Assembly (NCBI RefSeq): GCF_021532375.1
Contig: NZ_JAKGAP010000002.1
Span: forward strand, 248,001-312,000
Direction of reading: 5' to 3'
Length of the DNA stretch: 64,000 nucleotides
DNA from: Paenibacillus alkaliterrae
GTDB taxonomy: Bacteria; Bacillota; Bacilli; Paenibacillales; Paenibacillaceae
Below are positions 27,010 through 34,471 of the stretch, piece after piece; the first letter of the stretch is position 1; every line of letters starts with the position of its first letter. Made by a program: the position numbers and the translations under genes. The notes beneath the pieces are model-generated. The model had not been told where the DNA came from and made no database searches. It was given only the letters and a program-made list of their open reading frames with translations.

Positions 27010-27522
27010 ATGGCAGAGCAGCAAACGGCAGGAAATTTATCGGAGCAGCACCACCATGAGCAAAGTCAAGATGGTGATCATACGCATGGCGGCGGATGCG
27101 CGATTCCCAGCTTTAATACCCGTGACTTGATTGTGAAAGAGGACATCCAAAAGAAAGCAAAAGAACTGGCCGACCTTATCTTCACGTCGGAGGAAGTGCA
27201 GCACTATCGCCGTGCGGAGCAGCAGATCAATGGCAACGAGCGTATACAGCTATTGATCGGCCAAATTAAAAAGAAGCAAAAAGAAGTGGTAGCCTTCGAA
27301 ACGACCTTCAAAAATGCCGATATGGTAAAAAAAATAGAAGGCGAAATGGAAGCTCTGCAGGATGAACTTGACGGAATTCCGATCGTTTCGGAGTTCCAGC
27401 AAAGCCAATCTGACATTAACTACTTGCTGCAGCTCGTAATCTCTATCGTTCGCGACACCGTTTCGGAAAAAATAAATGTTGAGGATGCGTCTGCGCCGGA
27501 TCCGGAGGAATGCATCGAATAG
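27010..27522 (+). CDS. ricA: RicA (YmcA), RicAFT complex subunit
   Basis: A 170-residue YlbF/YmcA-family helical protein. In B. subtilis RicA joins RicF (YlbF) and RicT (YaaT) in an Fe-S complex that directs RNase Y and affects sporulation, competence and biofilm. The family domain covers ~38-155. The N-terminal ~35 residues are an unusual His-rich extension with HHH, HTHGGG and Cys30. Another Cys lies near the C-terminus (EECIE). ATG is preceded by CAGGAGAG; co-transcribed with miaB, as in Bacillus. Confidence 0.87.
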   Translation: MAEQQTAGNLSEQHHHEQSQDGDHTHGGGCAIPSFNTRDLIVKEDIQKKAKELADLIFTSEEVQHYRRAEQQINGNERIQLLIGQIKKKQKEVVAFETTFKNADMVKKIEGEMEALQDELDGIPIVSEFQQSQSDINYLLQLVISIVRDTVSEKINVEDASAPDPEECIE

Positions 27523-27543
27523 ATTGAACTTATTAATAGTAAA

Positions 27544-27595
27544 AAAAACGCTTATGCCGAATGAGAAGTATCATTTCAGGCGATAAGCGTTTTTG
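27544..27595. terminator. Bidirectional terminator between ricA and bioY
   Basis: Stem aaacgcttatgcc...ggcgataagcgttt with an A-run before and a T-run after, placed between convergent genes. Confidence 0.85.
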
Positions 27596-27618
27596 GCGTT
27601 GACGGTTAAGGTTGCGTG

Positions 27619-28233
27619 TTAAGCGTCGAAAGAAGTTTTTTGTGCCTTGCGGCTGACTGTTGACGTTCGAATGTGGACGATGTAAGGTGTTAAAGAGATA
27701 GCCAGAACCGCACCGGCAAGCGACTTAAGAGCGTCGCCGATTATGAATGGATAAAATCCGGCGGTCATCGCTTTCGTGAAGGTAAATCCCGTTATATGCA
27801 TAAGCCAAGGTATACCTGGCACATAAGCAAATAGCGAGCTGAATAATTCGAACATGATGAAAAATGAGAGGAATGCAGCAACCTTATTTGTTTTGGCGTA
27901 TGCGCCGCGTAGAAAGGTCCCAACTGCAAGGCTTACGAATAACGCGCAAAATGGGAAAGCGAAAATAAATCCGCCAGTAGCTCCAGTCAAGTAGGCAATA
28001 CCGCCAGCCCCGCTAAATAACGGCAGACCAAATGCCGCAAGGATAATGACGACAAATATGCTTAGAAAGGCATTGCGCGGCGTAAGAAATAGACCGGCCA
28101 GCGCAACGGCCAGCGTCTGCAGAGTGATGGGTACAAACGATCCGCCAAGCTTGATCGTTAATGAGCTCATAACAATGAACAGCGCAGCGAATAAAGCAAT
28201 GAAGACGAGCGATCGAATGTTGTTGGTTGGCAT
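27619..28233 (-). CDS. bioY: Biotin transporter substrate-binding subunit BioY
   Basis: A 204-residue ECF-type S component with about six membrane helices, binding biotin for import. The BioY hallmark is visible in the middle: LTGATGGFIFAFPFCA (residues ~83-98). Start ATG has AAGGAGT upstream on the minus strand. It diverges from the ECF ATPase genes across a BirA-like operator, so biotin-dependent repression is expected. Without the neighbouring ECF module it could still use a shared one. Confidence 0.92.
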   Translation of the reverse strand: MPTNNIRSLVFIALFAALFIVMSSLTIKLGGSFVPITLQTLAVALAGLFLTPRNAFLSIFVVIILAAFGLPLFSGAGGIAYLTGATGGFIFAFPFCALFVSLAVGTFLRGAYAKTNKVAAFLSFFIMFELFSSLFAYVPGIPWLMHITGFTFTKAMTAGFYPFIIGDALKSLAGAVLAISLTPYIVHIRTSTVSRKAQKTSFDA

Positions 28234-28267
28234 GATAGTGAACGACTCCTTAATGTAGTTGCGAAAT

Positions 28268-28305
28268 AATTGTTAACCATTTATGTTATGATCAAGTTAA
28301 CAAAT
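28268..28305. promoter_or_regulatory. BirA operator between bioY and the ECF genes
   Basis: TTGTTAACC (28270-28278) and GTTAACAA (28296-28303) form the widely spaced inverted repeat of the Gram-positive BirA site (TTGTTAACC-N14-16-GGTTAACAA). It lies 37 bases before bioY and 54 before the ECF gene, so one site could repress both. Confidence 0.82.
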
Positions 28306-28356
28306 CGAATTGTAGCATAGCTATTGGTTTTCGGGAAGAGGTTGGGTGAATAATTT

Positions 28357-29208
28357 TTGGAGCCGAGCTGTCAAATTGAATTGAAGAATATATCGGTAAC
28401 GCCGCCTGTTATGGTAGAAAGCCAGATGCCGCAACCTATCCTGAAGGATGTGAGTTTTCGTATCCAAGATGGAGAATGGATAACTCTTCTTGGACAAAAT
28501 GGAAGTGGGAAGAGCACGCTGGCGAAGGTGGTTGCAGGTTACCGTATGGCTGGTATGACTGGTCAGATCGTTAGAGGCATGAAGACACCGTTCCAAGGAC
28601 GGCCTATTCCGATCGTTATGCAGCAGCCCGAGGCGGCGATGATCGGCGCGACGCCATGGGAGGACGTGGTCCTCATGTTAGAGCAAAATGAGTTGGATGC
28701 TGAACGGATTACGATTGAGGCAGAGCTCGTACTCCGGAAGGTTGGTCTTGGAGAGCGTTTGCATCAACCGATCGAGACGTTATCCGGCGGGCAGAAGCAG
28801 CTTGTCGCTATTGCCGGTTGTTTAGCTATGCATTCCCCCTTGCTCGTACTTGACGAGGTAACGGCAATGCTTGATCCGGAGGCCGCAGGCTTTGTGTTAG
28901 ATCAGGTAAGAGCCCTTCATCAAAGCGGCGTGACAGTTGTTTGGATTACGCAAAAGCTGGAGGAGCTGCGCCAGGGTGATCGGGTCGTGGCGATGAACGA
29001 TGGTTTCATCGTATTCGACGGACAAGCGGATGAATGGTTTGCCAGAGGGGCCGGGGGCGTCCAGATAAGCATATGCGAGCAGCTTGGCTTCGAGGCTCCT
29101 TACTCTGCGCAGGTCGCTTGGGAGCTCGAGAAAGAAGGCGTAAAGTTAAGCCCGTTTCCGTTTACGGCGGAAATGCTGGCGGAGGCGGTGAAACGCTATG
29201 AGCGATGA
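28357..29208 (+). CDS. ECF transporter ATPase (first ATP-binding subunit)
   Basis: A 283-residue ABC ATPase of the CbiO/EcfA type. Walker A GQNGSGKST (~46-54), a Q-loop near VMQQPEAAMIG, signature LSGGQKQLVAIAG (~141-153) and Walker B LLVLDEVTAML (~160-170) are intact. It would energise uptake through BioY. The start is TTG 28357 with GGTGA at a proper distance; no ATG is available near the N-terminus. It overlaps the next gene by 11 bases. Role in biotin uptake is inferred from the shared BirA operator. Confidence 0.82.
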   Translation: MEPSCQIELKNISVTPPVMVESQMPQPILKDVSFRIQDGEWITLLGQNGSGKSTLAKVVAGYRMAGMTGQIVRGMKTPFQGRPIPIVMQQPEAAMIGATPWEDVVLMLEQNELDAERITIEAELVLRKVGLGERLHQPIETLSGGQKQLVAIAGCLAMHSPLLVLDEVTAMLDPEAAGFVLDQVRALHQSGVTVVWITQKLEELRQGDRVVAMNDGFIVFDGQADEWFARGAGGVQISICEQLGFEAPYSAQVAWELEKEGVKLSPFPFTAEMLAEAVKRYER

Positions 29209-30919
29209 TTGGAAGCTGAAGCATGTTTCGGTATACGCAGAAGGAACCGATAAACGGCTGCTGCTCTCAGATGTCAATCTGACTTTTAAGGCAGGACAAA
29301 TTACTCTGCTCATCGGAAAAAATGGAGCGGGGAAATCCACGCTTCTCGAAACGATGACGGGAATCCGGCAGTTGAGCGAAGGCGAGATTCGGTTAGGCGA
29401 GGCTTCGCTTTGGATAATGGACAGCCGCCGAAAGAGGCTTGATCATAAAGTGGCATTAAAGCTCGGCATTTCCATGCAAAGCTCGGAATCGCAATGGTTC
29501 GCGTCGACCGTAAGGGATGAATTTCTGTATTCCTTAAAGCCATATAAAGTGGCTCCCGAAGCTGCAAAGCAAAGAATGGAAAGCGCCCTTGCGGAGGCAG
29601 GGCTTTCGATCGAGATGCTTGAGCGTGACCCTTGGACGCTCAGCGGGGGGCAGCAGCGAAGGCTGTCGCTTGCCTGCTTGCTGGCATGCGAGCCGGAATG
29701 GCTGCTGCTTGACGAGCCGACGGCGGGGCTCGATGCCGTCGGTGTCCGCCGCCTGTGCGCGGTGCTGGAAGCGCACAGGGCGGCGGGGCGCGGAGCGGTC
29801 GTTGCCACGCACGACCTCGACGCGCTGCTGCCGCTCGCGGACGCGGTCGCCGTCGTCAGCGGCGGCACGATCCGCGAAGCGGCGGCTGCGGCGGCGATCG
29901 CGCATGCCGCAGCTGCGCCGCAGGCGCTTCGCGCGCTGGCGGAGCTGCGCGCGGAGGCGGCTTTGCCGCCGCAGGCGCCGCTGCGGAGCGGCGGGGCGCC
30001 GTGGCCGGCGCCGCGGGAGGTCGCGGCGGCGCTGGCGGCGGAGCTTGCGCGAAAGCCGCGCGAGCGGGCTGGCGCAGCTGTACGAGCCGTATCTGCAGCT
30101 GCGTCATGTGGAAAGTCAGAATCAGCTGCTGGACCATCGTCAGCCAATAGGAACGGCGTACCATCCGCGGCCGCACGGGAGCTTTTACGATCCGACCGCT
30201 TTGATCCCCGGTCGCTCATTGTCGTATATTTCCTGCTCGCAGCAGCCATATTTGCGCAAAAAACTTTTTTGGAATTAGCGATTGCCGGCATTTTTACAAT
30301 CTTACTTTTGATCCCGTTTCGTTCGCTTATTTGGCCATGGATTCGGATCATTCGTGCATATGCGATTATGATTGCCATTTTATGTGTCATTGGCGGCCTT
30401 TCACTTGCCCCAATCTCATTCGATGGGGAGAGGGCATTTCCTATCTTCATTCGGTTTAGCAAGCTGCTTCTTATTATGCTGCTCGGCATGCCCATGCTTA
30501 AATTAATGACACCGATGCGGCTTCAGCGAGCGATCGAGCAAACCTTTGGTTGGCTCAGCCGTCTGCGGGTGCCGATTCATTCCTTCGCGCTGCTCGTTAC
30601 GCTTATATTTCGGTTTATTCCGCTGTTAACGGGTGAGTGGGGGCGGTTTGCGAAGCTTGCCCATGCAAGAGGGAAGGCGGTCACGCCTTTGAAAACGGTC
30701 CCGGTATCCATGCTCCGATCCATTCTTATTCCATATGTACGGTCCATTCTCCGCTTAGCGGAGCAAATGGCGGACGCGCTTGAAGCGAGGGGCTTCGGCT
30801 ATGCGAAGGCAAGGCCGACCTATGGCTTCCTCCTTCGCTTTAACCGGTCTGACGCGATATTATTGCTAATTGCCGTCTGCAGCAGCCTGCTGCTGTTCCT
30901 AACCGCTTTCTTGCAATAA
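29198..30919 (+). CDS. Fused ECF ATPase and EcfT transmembrane protein
   Basis: A 573-residue fusion. Residues ~1-285 are a second ABC ATPase: Walker A GKNGAGKST (~38-46), LSGGQQRRLSLAC, and LLLDEPTAGLD. Residues ~345-573 are an EcfT-type membrane component with about six helices, beginning RFDPRSLIVVYFLL and carrying the two coupling-helix Ala-Arg-Gly motifs, AHARGK and ALEARGFG. The linker (~215-340) is Ala/Arg-rich; its DNA reaches 83% G+C (100 of 120 bases in 29881-30000), far above the flanks. Between ~30063 and ~30200 another frame looks more protein-like. Fused A-T proteins exist, but a double frameshift is possible. Confidence 0.75.
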   Translation: MSDDWKLKHVSVYAEGTDKRLLLSDVNLTFKAGQITLLIGKNGAGKSTLLETMTGIRQLSEGEIRLGEASLWIMDSRRKRLDHKVALKLGISMQSSESQWFASTVRDEFLYSLKPYKVAPEAAKQRMESALAEAGLSIEMLERDPWTLSGGQQRRLSLACLLACEPEWLLLDEPTAGLDAVGVRRLCAVLEAHRAAGRGAVVATHDLDALLPLADAVAVVSGGTIREAAAAAAIAHAAAAPQALRALAELRAEAALPPQAPLRSGGAPWPAPREVAAALAAELARKPRERAGAAVRAVSAAASCGKSESAAGPSSANRNGVPSAAARELLRSDRFDPRSLIVVYFLLAAAIFAQKTFLELAIAGIFTILLLIPFRSLIWPWIRIIRAYAIMIAILCVIGGLSLAPISFDGERAFPIFIRFSKLLLIMLLGMPMLKLMTPMRLQRAIEQTFGWLSRLRVPIHSFALLVTLIFRFIPLLTGEWGRFAKLAHARGKAVTPLKTVPVSMLRSILIPYVRSILRLAEQMADALEARGFGYAKARPTYGFLLRFNRSDAILLLIAVCSSLLLFLTAFLQ

Positions 30920-31126
30920 AAGACGGTTTACCCGCGATATCCATTCCCCATGCTCAGCGGCAAGCAGCGTTCGCCAGCCCAGCGAAGCTGCTTGCCGCAA
31001 GTTTTTGTCCTGATCGTCAACAAACAGAATGGTGCTTCCAAACGGAAAATACTCCGAAACACAATCATAAATATCTGGATGAGACTTTCGAATGCCTGTT
31101 TCACTGGAGATGATTAGTCGATAGCA
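30899..31126 (-). pseudogene. HAD-family hydrolase remnant (C-terminal part)
   Basis: On the minus strand a 75-codon open segment with no start codon encodes a HAD C-terminus. It has LIISSETGIRKSHPD (the conserved Lys segment) and LFVDDQDKNLRQAASLGW (the acidic motif IV). The nucleophile Asp domain is missing. It overlaps the last 26 bases of the MFS gene upstream and the last 21 bases of the ECF fusion gene on the other strand. It reads as the stump of a deleted gene. Confidence 0.75.
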
Positions 31127-32297
31127 TCAGGACCTTATGTTCCTGTCTCGCCCACACCCATACGAGCATGGCTGCAGCCGCACCGAGCAACGAGCCGAAC
31201 AAAAAGCCGCCATTCAAGCCCCAGCCCTCGTTCAACCAGCCTGCTAAGAATGGACCCGTGAACATTCCGATTGCATAAAGCGCTTGATAAAGACCCATGG
31301 CGGTTGCACGGCCTGGAGGCTCTACATCGCGAATCGCAAGCCCGAGCAGCAGAGGCATATGCAAGCCTTGCGCAAATCCATTAATAGCCTGGGTTGCCGC
31401 AAGCATGCTGAGGGAGTCCGCGAAAACCATAGCTGCCGTACATAGCGTACTAAGAACAAAGCCGGTCCCTATCGTGCCCCAATAGCCGAAGCGGGGCGTA
31501 AACCATCTCGCTGTAACGAGCGAAGCGAACGCATGAGGCAGCATGAACGCAAATACGACGACCGATAACCCGAACCCGCCAGCTCCAATTTCCTCCGCCT
31601 TTAAGGGCGTAAAACCAAACATCGTTATAAACAAAACACCGTGAGCAAGAATCGAGAGCAAGGATACCTGCAGCAGCGTCCTCGTGCGTACAACATTACG
31701 GATCATGGCAAAAGACATTCCAGGCTGATCTCGCAGCTCCGCAAGAGGCTCCTTGAGCATGAAAGCAAGCAGAAGCCCGATACCGGCAATGATGGCTCCC
31801 AAGCTAAATGGGGCATTCTCGCTAAAGCCTTCCGTTAACCAACCGCTCAGCAGCATGCCGATCATTTGTCCGGAGACGGTCATGACGCTAATATTGCCCA
31901 TTGCCCGTCCGGTTTGTCCTGCCCCAAAGTAGCTGGCATAAAGCACCGTAAATGCGACCCAGGTCGAAGCGCATACACCGGCCATCAGCCTGCCTGCCAG
32001 CGGCCATATCCATAATCCCGGAATTAGAAACAGCAAGCAGCTAAATCCAGCAGTGAGCATGCCAAGCAAAATAAACGGCTTTCGTTTGCCTAAACGATCG
32101 GATAATATGCCAAGCGGAAACCTGACAAACATTTGCACGAAGCCGTAGCTGCCCAACACGATACCGATTAATTGAAGAGATAGTCCTCGGTCGCTAAGAT
32201 AAGGCGATAGGGTTGGGACATAAACGTACATTGAGGTCCAATACATAATCGTTATAGTCGTAAACAATAACCTCTGTGATACTGATATTTGCTCCAT
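31101..32297 (-). CDS. MFS transporter (12-helix drug/sugar exporter type)
   Basis: A 398-residue major facilitator with about 12 membrane segments and motif A-like GILSDRLGKRKPF (residues ~62-74). A second half-repeat starts near residue 205. ATG 32297 is preferred to ATG 32324 because AAAGGAG lies 10 bases before it. The last residues (KVLMLSTNHLQ) run into the HAD remnant and may be a replaced tail left by the deletion that truncated that gene. It diverges from the broken kinase gene. Substrate unknown. Confidence 0.8.
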   Translation of the reverse strand: MEQISVSQRLLFTTITIMYWTSMYVYVPTLSPYLSDRGLSLQLIGIVLGSYGFVQMFVRFPLGILSDRLGKRKPFILLGMLTAGFSCLLFLIPGLWIWPLAGRLMAGVCASTWVAFTVLYASYFGAGQTGRAMGNISVMTVSGQMIGMLLSGWLTEGFSENAPFSLGAIIAGIGLLLAFMLKEPLAELRDQPGMSFAMIRNVVRTRTLLQVSLLSILAHGVLFITMFGFTPLKAEEIGAGGFGLSVVVFAFMLPHAFASLVTARWFTPRFGYWGTIGTGFVLSTLCTAAMVFADSLSMLAATQAINGFAQGLHMPLLLGLAIRDVEPPGRATAMGLYQALYAIGMFTGPFLAGWLNEGWGLNGGFLFGSLLGAAAAMLVWVWARQEHKVLMLSTNHLQ

Positions 32298-32390
32298 CTC
32301 AACGAAAACTCCTTTCCCTTTCACTGTAGCGCATGAACGCTTTAATTGTCACTATTAAATAAATGATATTAACATTTAATAACACTAAAT

Positions 32391-32396
32391 TATAAT
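32391..32396 (+). promoter_or_regulatory. -10 element for the sensor kinase operon
   Basis: A perfect TATAAT in an AT-rich divergent region, 27 bases before the kinase ATG. No recognisable -35, so tentative. Confidence 0.4.
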
Positions 32397-32422
32397 ACAG
32401 TTAATTAAACGAGGGCTTGTCG

Positions 32423-33780
32423 ATGGTGTTCGTACCATTCATATTAATGAGCGCGTTTATGATTTTCATTTTCTATGCAGGGGGCATTCAGGATGTTCGT
32501 CAATACTTCCACAAGGAAGACAAGGAGCCTTATTACCAAGCTCTCATATACGGAGAATTGTCCTATGTGCTGCGAAATGATGCAGGCGAGCTGGAGAAGC
32601 CGGAATATGTCAGAGGGATTCAAGAGAGGCTTGGTGAGCTGTGGGCAGGGCTGCTTATCTCACGTGAAGGGAAAATCACTTCCGTTGCTCCATTTCTGCG
32701 ACAAGTCTCACCTAGTCAGAATTGGCAAGAGCTGCTGGAACAGCCGCCGCCTACAGTTACGTTCAATTCGTTCCGTTTTGAAACGGACATCATGGACTTC
32801 ACTTATCCCGATGGGGGGATTGGACGAGCAGTATGGTTAAGACGCGTCGATTCCGTTCCTATTTACTGGCGGCCGATCGGAACTGCATTCAGTTTAGCTT
32901 TTATCGGCTTAACAAGTCTGCTGCTTACTTATTTCGTATCCAGGAGCATTATTCGCCCGATCAAAAAGCTTGAGGCCGCCGCTCTTCAAATCAAGGAAGG
33001 CGATCTATCGCATACGGTCGTTGCGACAACGAAAGGCGAGATCGGACAGCTAAGCATCGCCTTCGAGGAGATGAGAGTCCGGCTGAAGCATTCGATTGAC
33101 CAGAGCCTGCAATATGAAGAAAATCGAAAACAGCTGTTGTCCCACATTTCACATGATTTAAAGACGCCGATTTCAGCAATAAAAGGTTATGTCGAGGGCA
33201 TTATGGATGGCATTGCCAATACCGAAGAGAAACGCAAACGTTATATGGAGACCATTTACCTTAAAGCGACGGATATGGATCAGCTGATTGATGAACTGTT
33301 TCTTTTCTCAAAGCTCGATCTCCAGACGGAGGCGTAAGACTGCTTTACGAGCTTCAAGGAGCATCCCCGCTTATGATCGCTGCTGATCCGGATAAGCTGA
33401 GCCGGGTGTTCACGAATATTTTGAACAATTGCGTGAAATATATGGGTCAGCAAACGGAGACACGGATGAAAGAGATTGTCGTAAAAGTGAAGGAGCTAGA
33501 GCAGGATGTTTTGATTGTAATCGAAGATACGGGTCCAGGGATCGATGAAGATGCCTTGCCGCATATATTCGAGCGTTTTTATCGTGCTGAACAATCACGT
33601 AATTCGGAAACCGGCGGAAGCGGTCTCGGTTTAGCCATTGTTAAACAAATTATTGAAGGGCATGGCGGCATGGTTTGGGCAGAAAATGCGGAGCAGGGCG
33701 GTGCCCGGTTCTGTTTGAAGCTCCCAAAATCGATGCCAGTCAAAACGGTGGGCGATCATGAAGAAAATTTTAATCATTGA
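32423..33780 (+). pseudogene. Sensor histidine kinase disrupted by an internal deletion
   Basis: Two frames cover one kinase. The first (32423-33337) encodes two membrane segments around an extracellular sensor (~1-165), a HAMP domain and HisKA with the phospho-acceptor HisHisAsp-type box SHISHDLKTP, ending prematurely after FSKLDLQTEA. The second frame (open from ~33322, stop 33780) begins GGVRLLYELQGAS and has the N box NILNNCVKYM, DTGPGID, IFERFYR and GGSGLGLAI. Related kinases have about 30 more residues between those points, so I infer loss of ~85-90 bases, not a simple indel. Autophosphorylation in one chain is impossible. ATG 32423 has GAGGG 7 bases upstream. The regulator start lies within the second frame. 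Confidence 0.8.
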
Positions 33781-34447
33781 AGACGAGAAGGCCATTGCCG
33801 AGCTTGAACGCGATTATTTGGAAAGCTGCGGATTTGCCGTGCACATAGAAGGGAGGGGGGATGTCGGACTCCAGAAGGCGCTGGAGGGACAGTTCGATCT
33901 TATTATTTTGGATGTTATGCTTCCTAAAATAGACGGGTTTGAAATTTGTCGCCAGATTAGGCAGACGGTGAATATTCCGGTGCTTATGGTTACGGCCAAG
34001 AAGGAGGACATCGACAAAATTAGAGGGCTTGGTCTCGGTGCCGACGATTATATGACGAAGCCCTTTAGTCCCAGCGAGCTGGTAGCGCGGGTAAAAGCCC
34101 ATTTAGCCCGTTATGAGCGGCTCACTGCGGATAAAGCGGAGCGCGGCGAACATATTCGCATTCGCGGCTTATTTATAGACAAACCGTCACGGCGGGTCAT
34201 GATTCATGAAGTGGAAGCGATGCTGACATCGAAAGAATATGAGCTGCTTCTGCTGCTTGCCTCTCATCCCAACCGCGTGTTTGAAAAGGAGGAGCTGTTC
34301 GAGCGTATATGGGGGCTTGATTCGAACGGCGACGCAGCTACGGTTACGGTGCATATTCGCAGGCTGCGCGAAAAAATTGAGCATGACCCTTCTAAGCCTC
34401 AATATATCGAGACTATTTGGGGCGTAGGCTATCGATTTAAAGTATAG
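33758..34447 (+). CDS. OmpR/PhoB-family response regulator
   Basis: A 229-residue two-component regulator that looks intact. The receiver domain (~1-118) has the acidic pair IEDE at 7-10, phospho-acceptor Asp53 in LIILDVMLP, a Thr in MVTAKK and Lys102 in MTKPF. The C-terminal winged helix (~128-228) includes TSKEYELLLLL and VTVHIRRLREKIE. The ATG overlaps the kinase frame by 23 bases and the RND gene follows 24 bases later, so it probably controls that pump. Its cognate kinase is broken, so it may act as an orphan or be driven by another kinase. Confidence 0.9.
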   Translation: MKKILIIEDEKAIAELERDYLESCGFAVHIEGRGDVGLQKALEGQFDLIILDVMLPKIDGFEICRQIRQTVNIPVLMVTAKKEDIDKIRGLGLGADDYMTKPFSPSELVARVKAHLARYERLTADKAERGEHIRIRGLFIDKPSRRVMIHEVEAMLTSKEYELLLLLASHPNRVFEKEELFERIWGLDSNGDAATVTVHIRRLREKIEHDPSKPQYIETIWGVGYRFKV

Positions 34448-34471
34448 ACAGAGGATGAGGAGTGGAATGTA

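Noticed and set aside
29443-30495. A 350-codon open frame on the minus strand across the ECF fusion gene, and other long frames there
   Set aside because: It lies antisense in the GC-rich stretch where stop codons are rare, is Ala/Arg/Ser-rich, lacks a ribosome site and overlaps clear ABC ATPase motifs.
30899-31126. HAD frame as a functional small gene
   Set aside because: No start codon or ribosome site and the nucleophile Asp domain is missing; treated as a remnant.
32423-33780. Two separate genes instead of a broken kinase
   Set aside because: The parts are consecutive halves of one kinase; the second has no ribosome site and lacks any N-terminal domain. Listed as one pseudogene, with separate expression left as a remote option.
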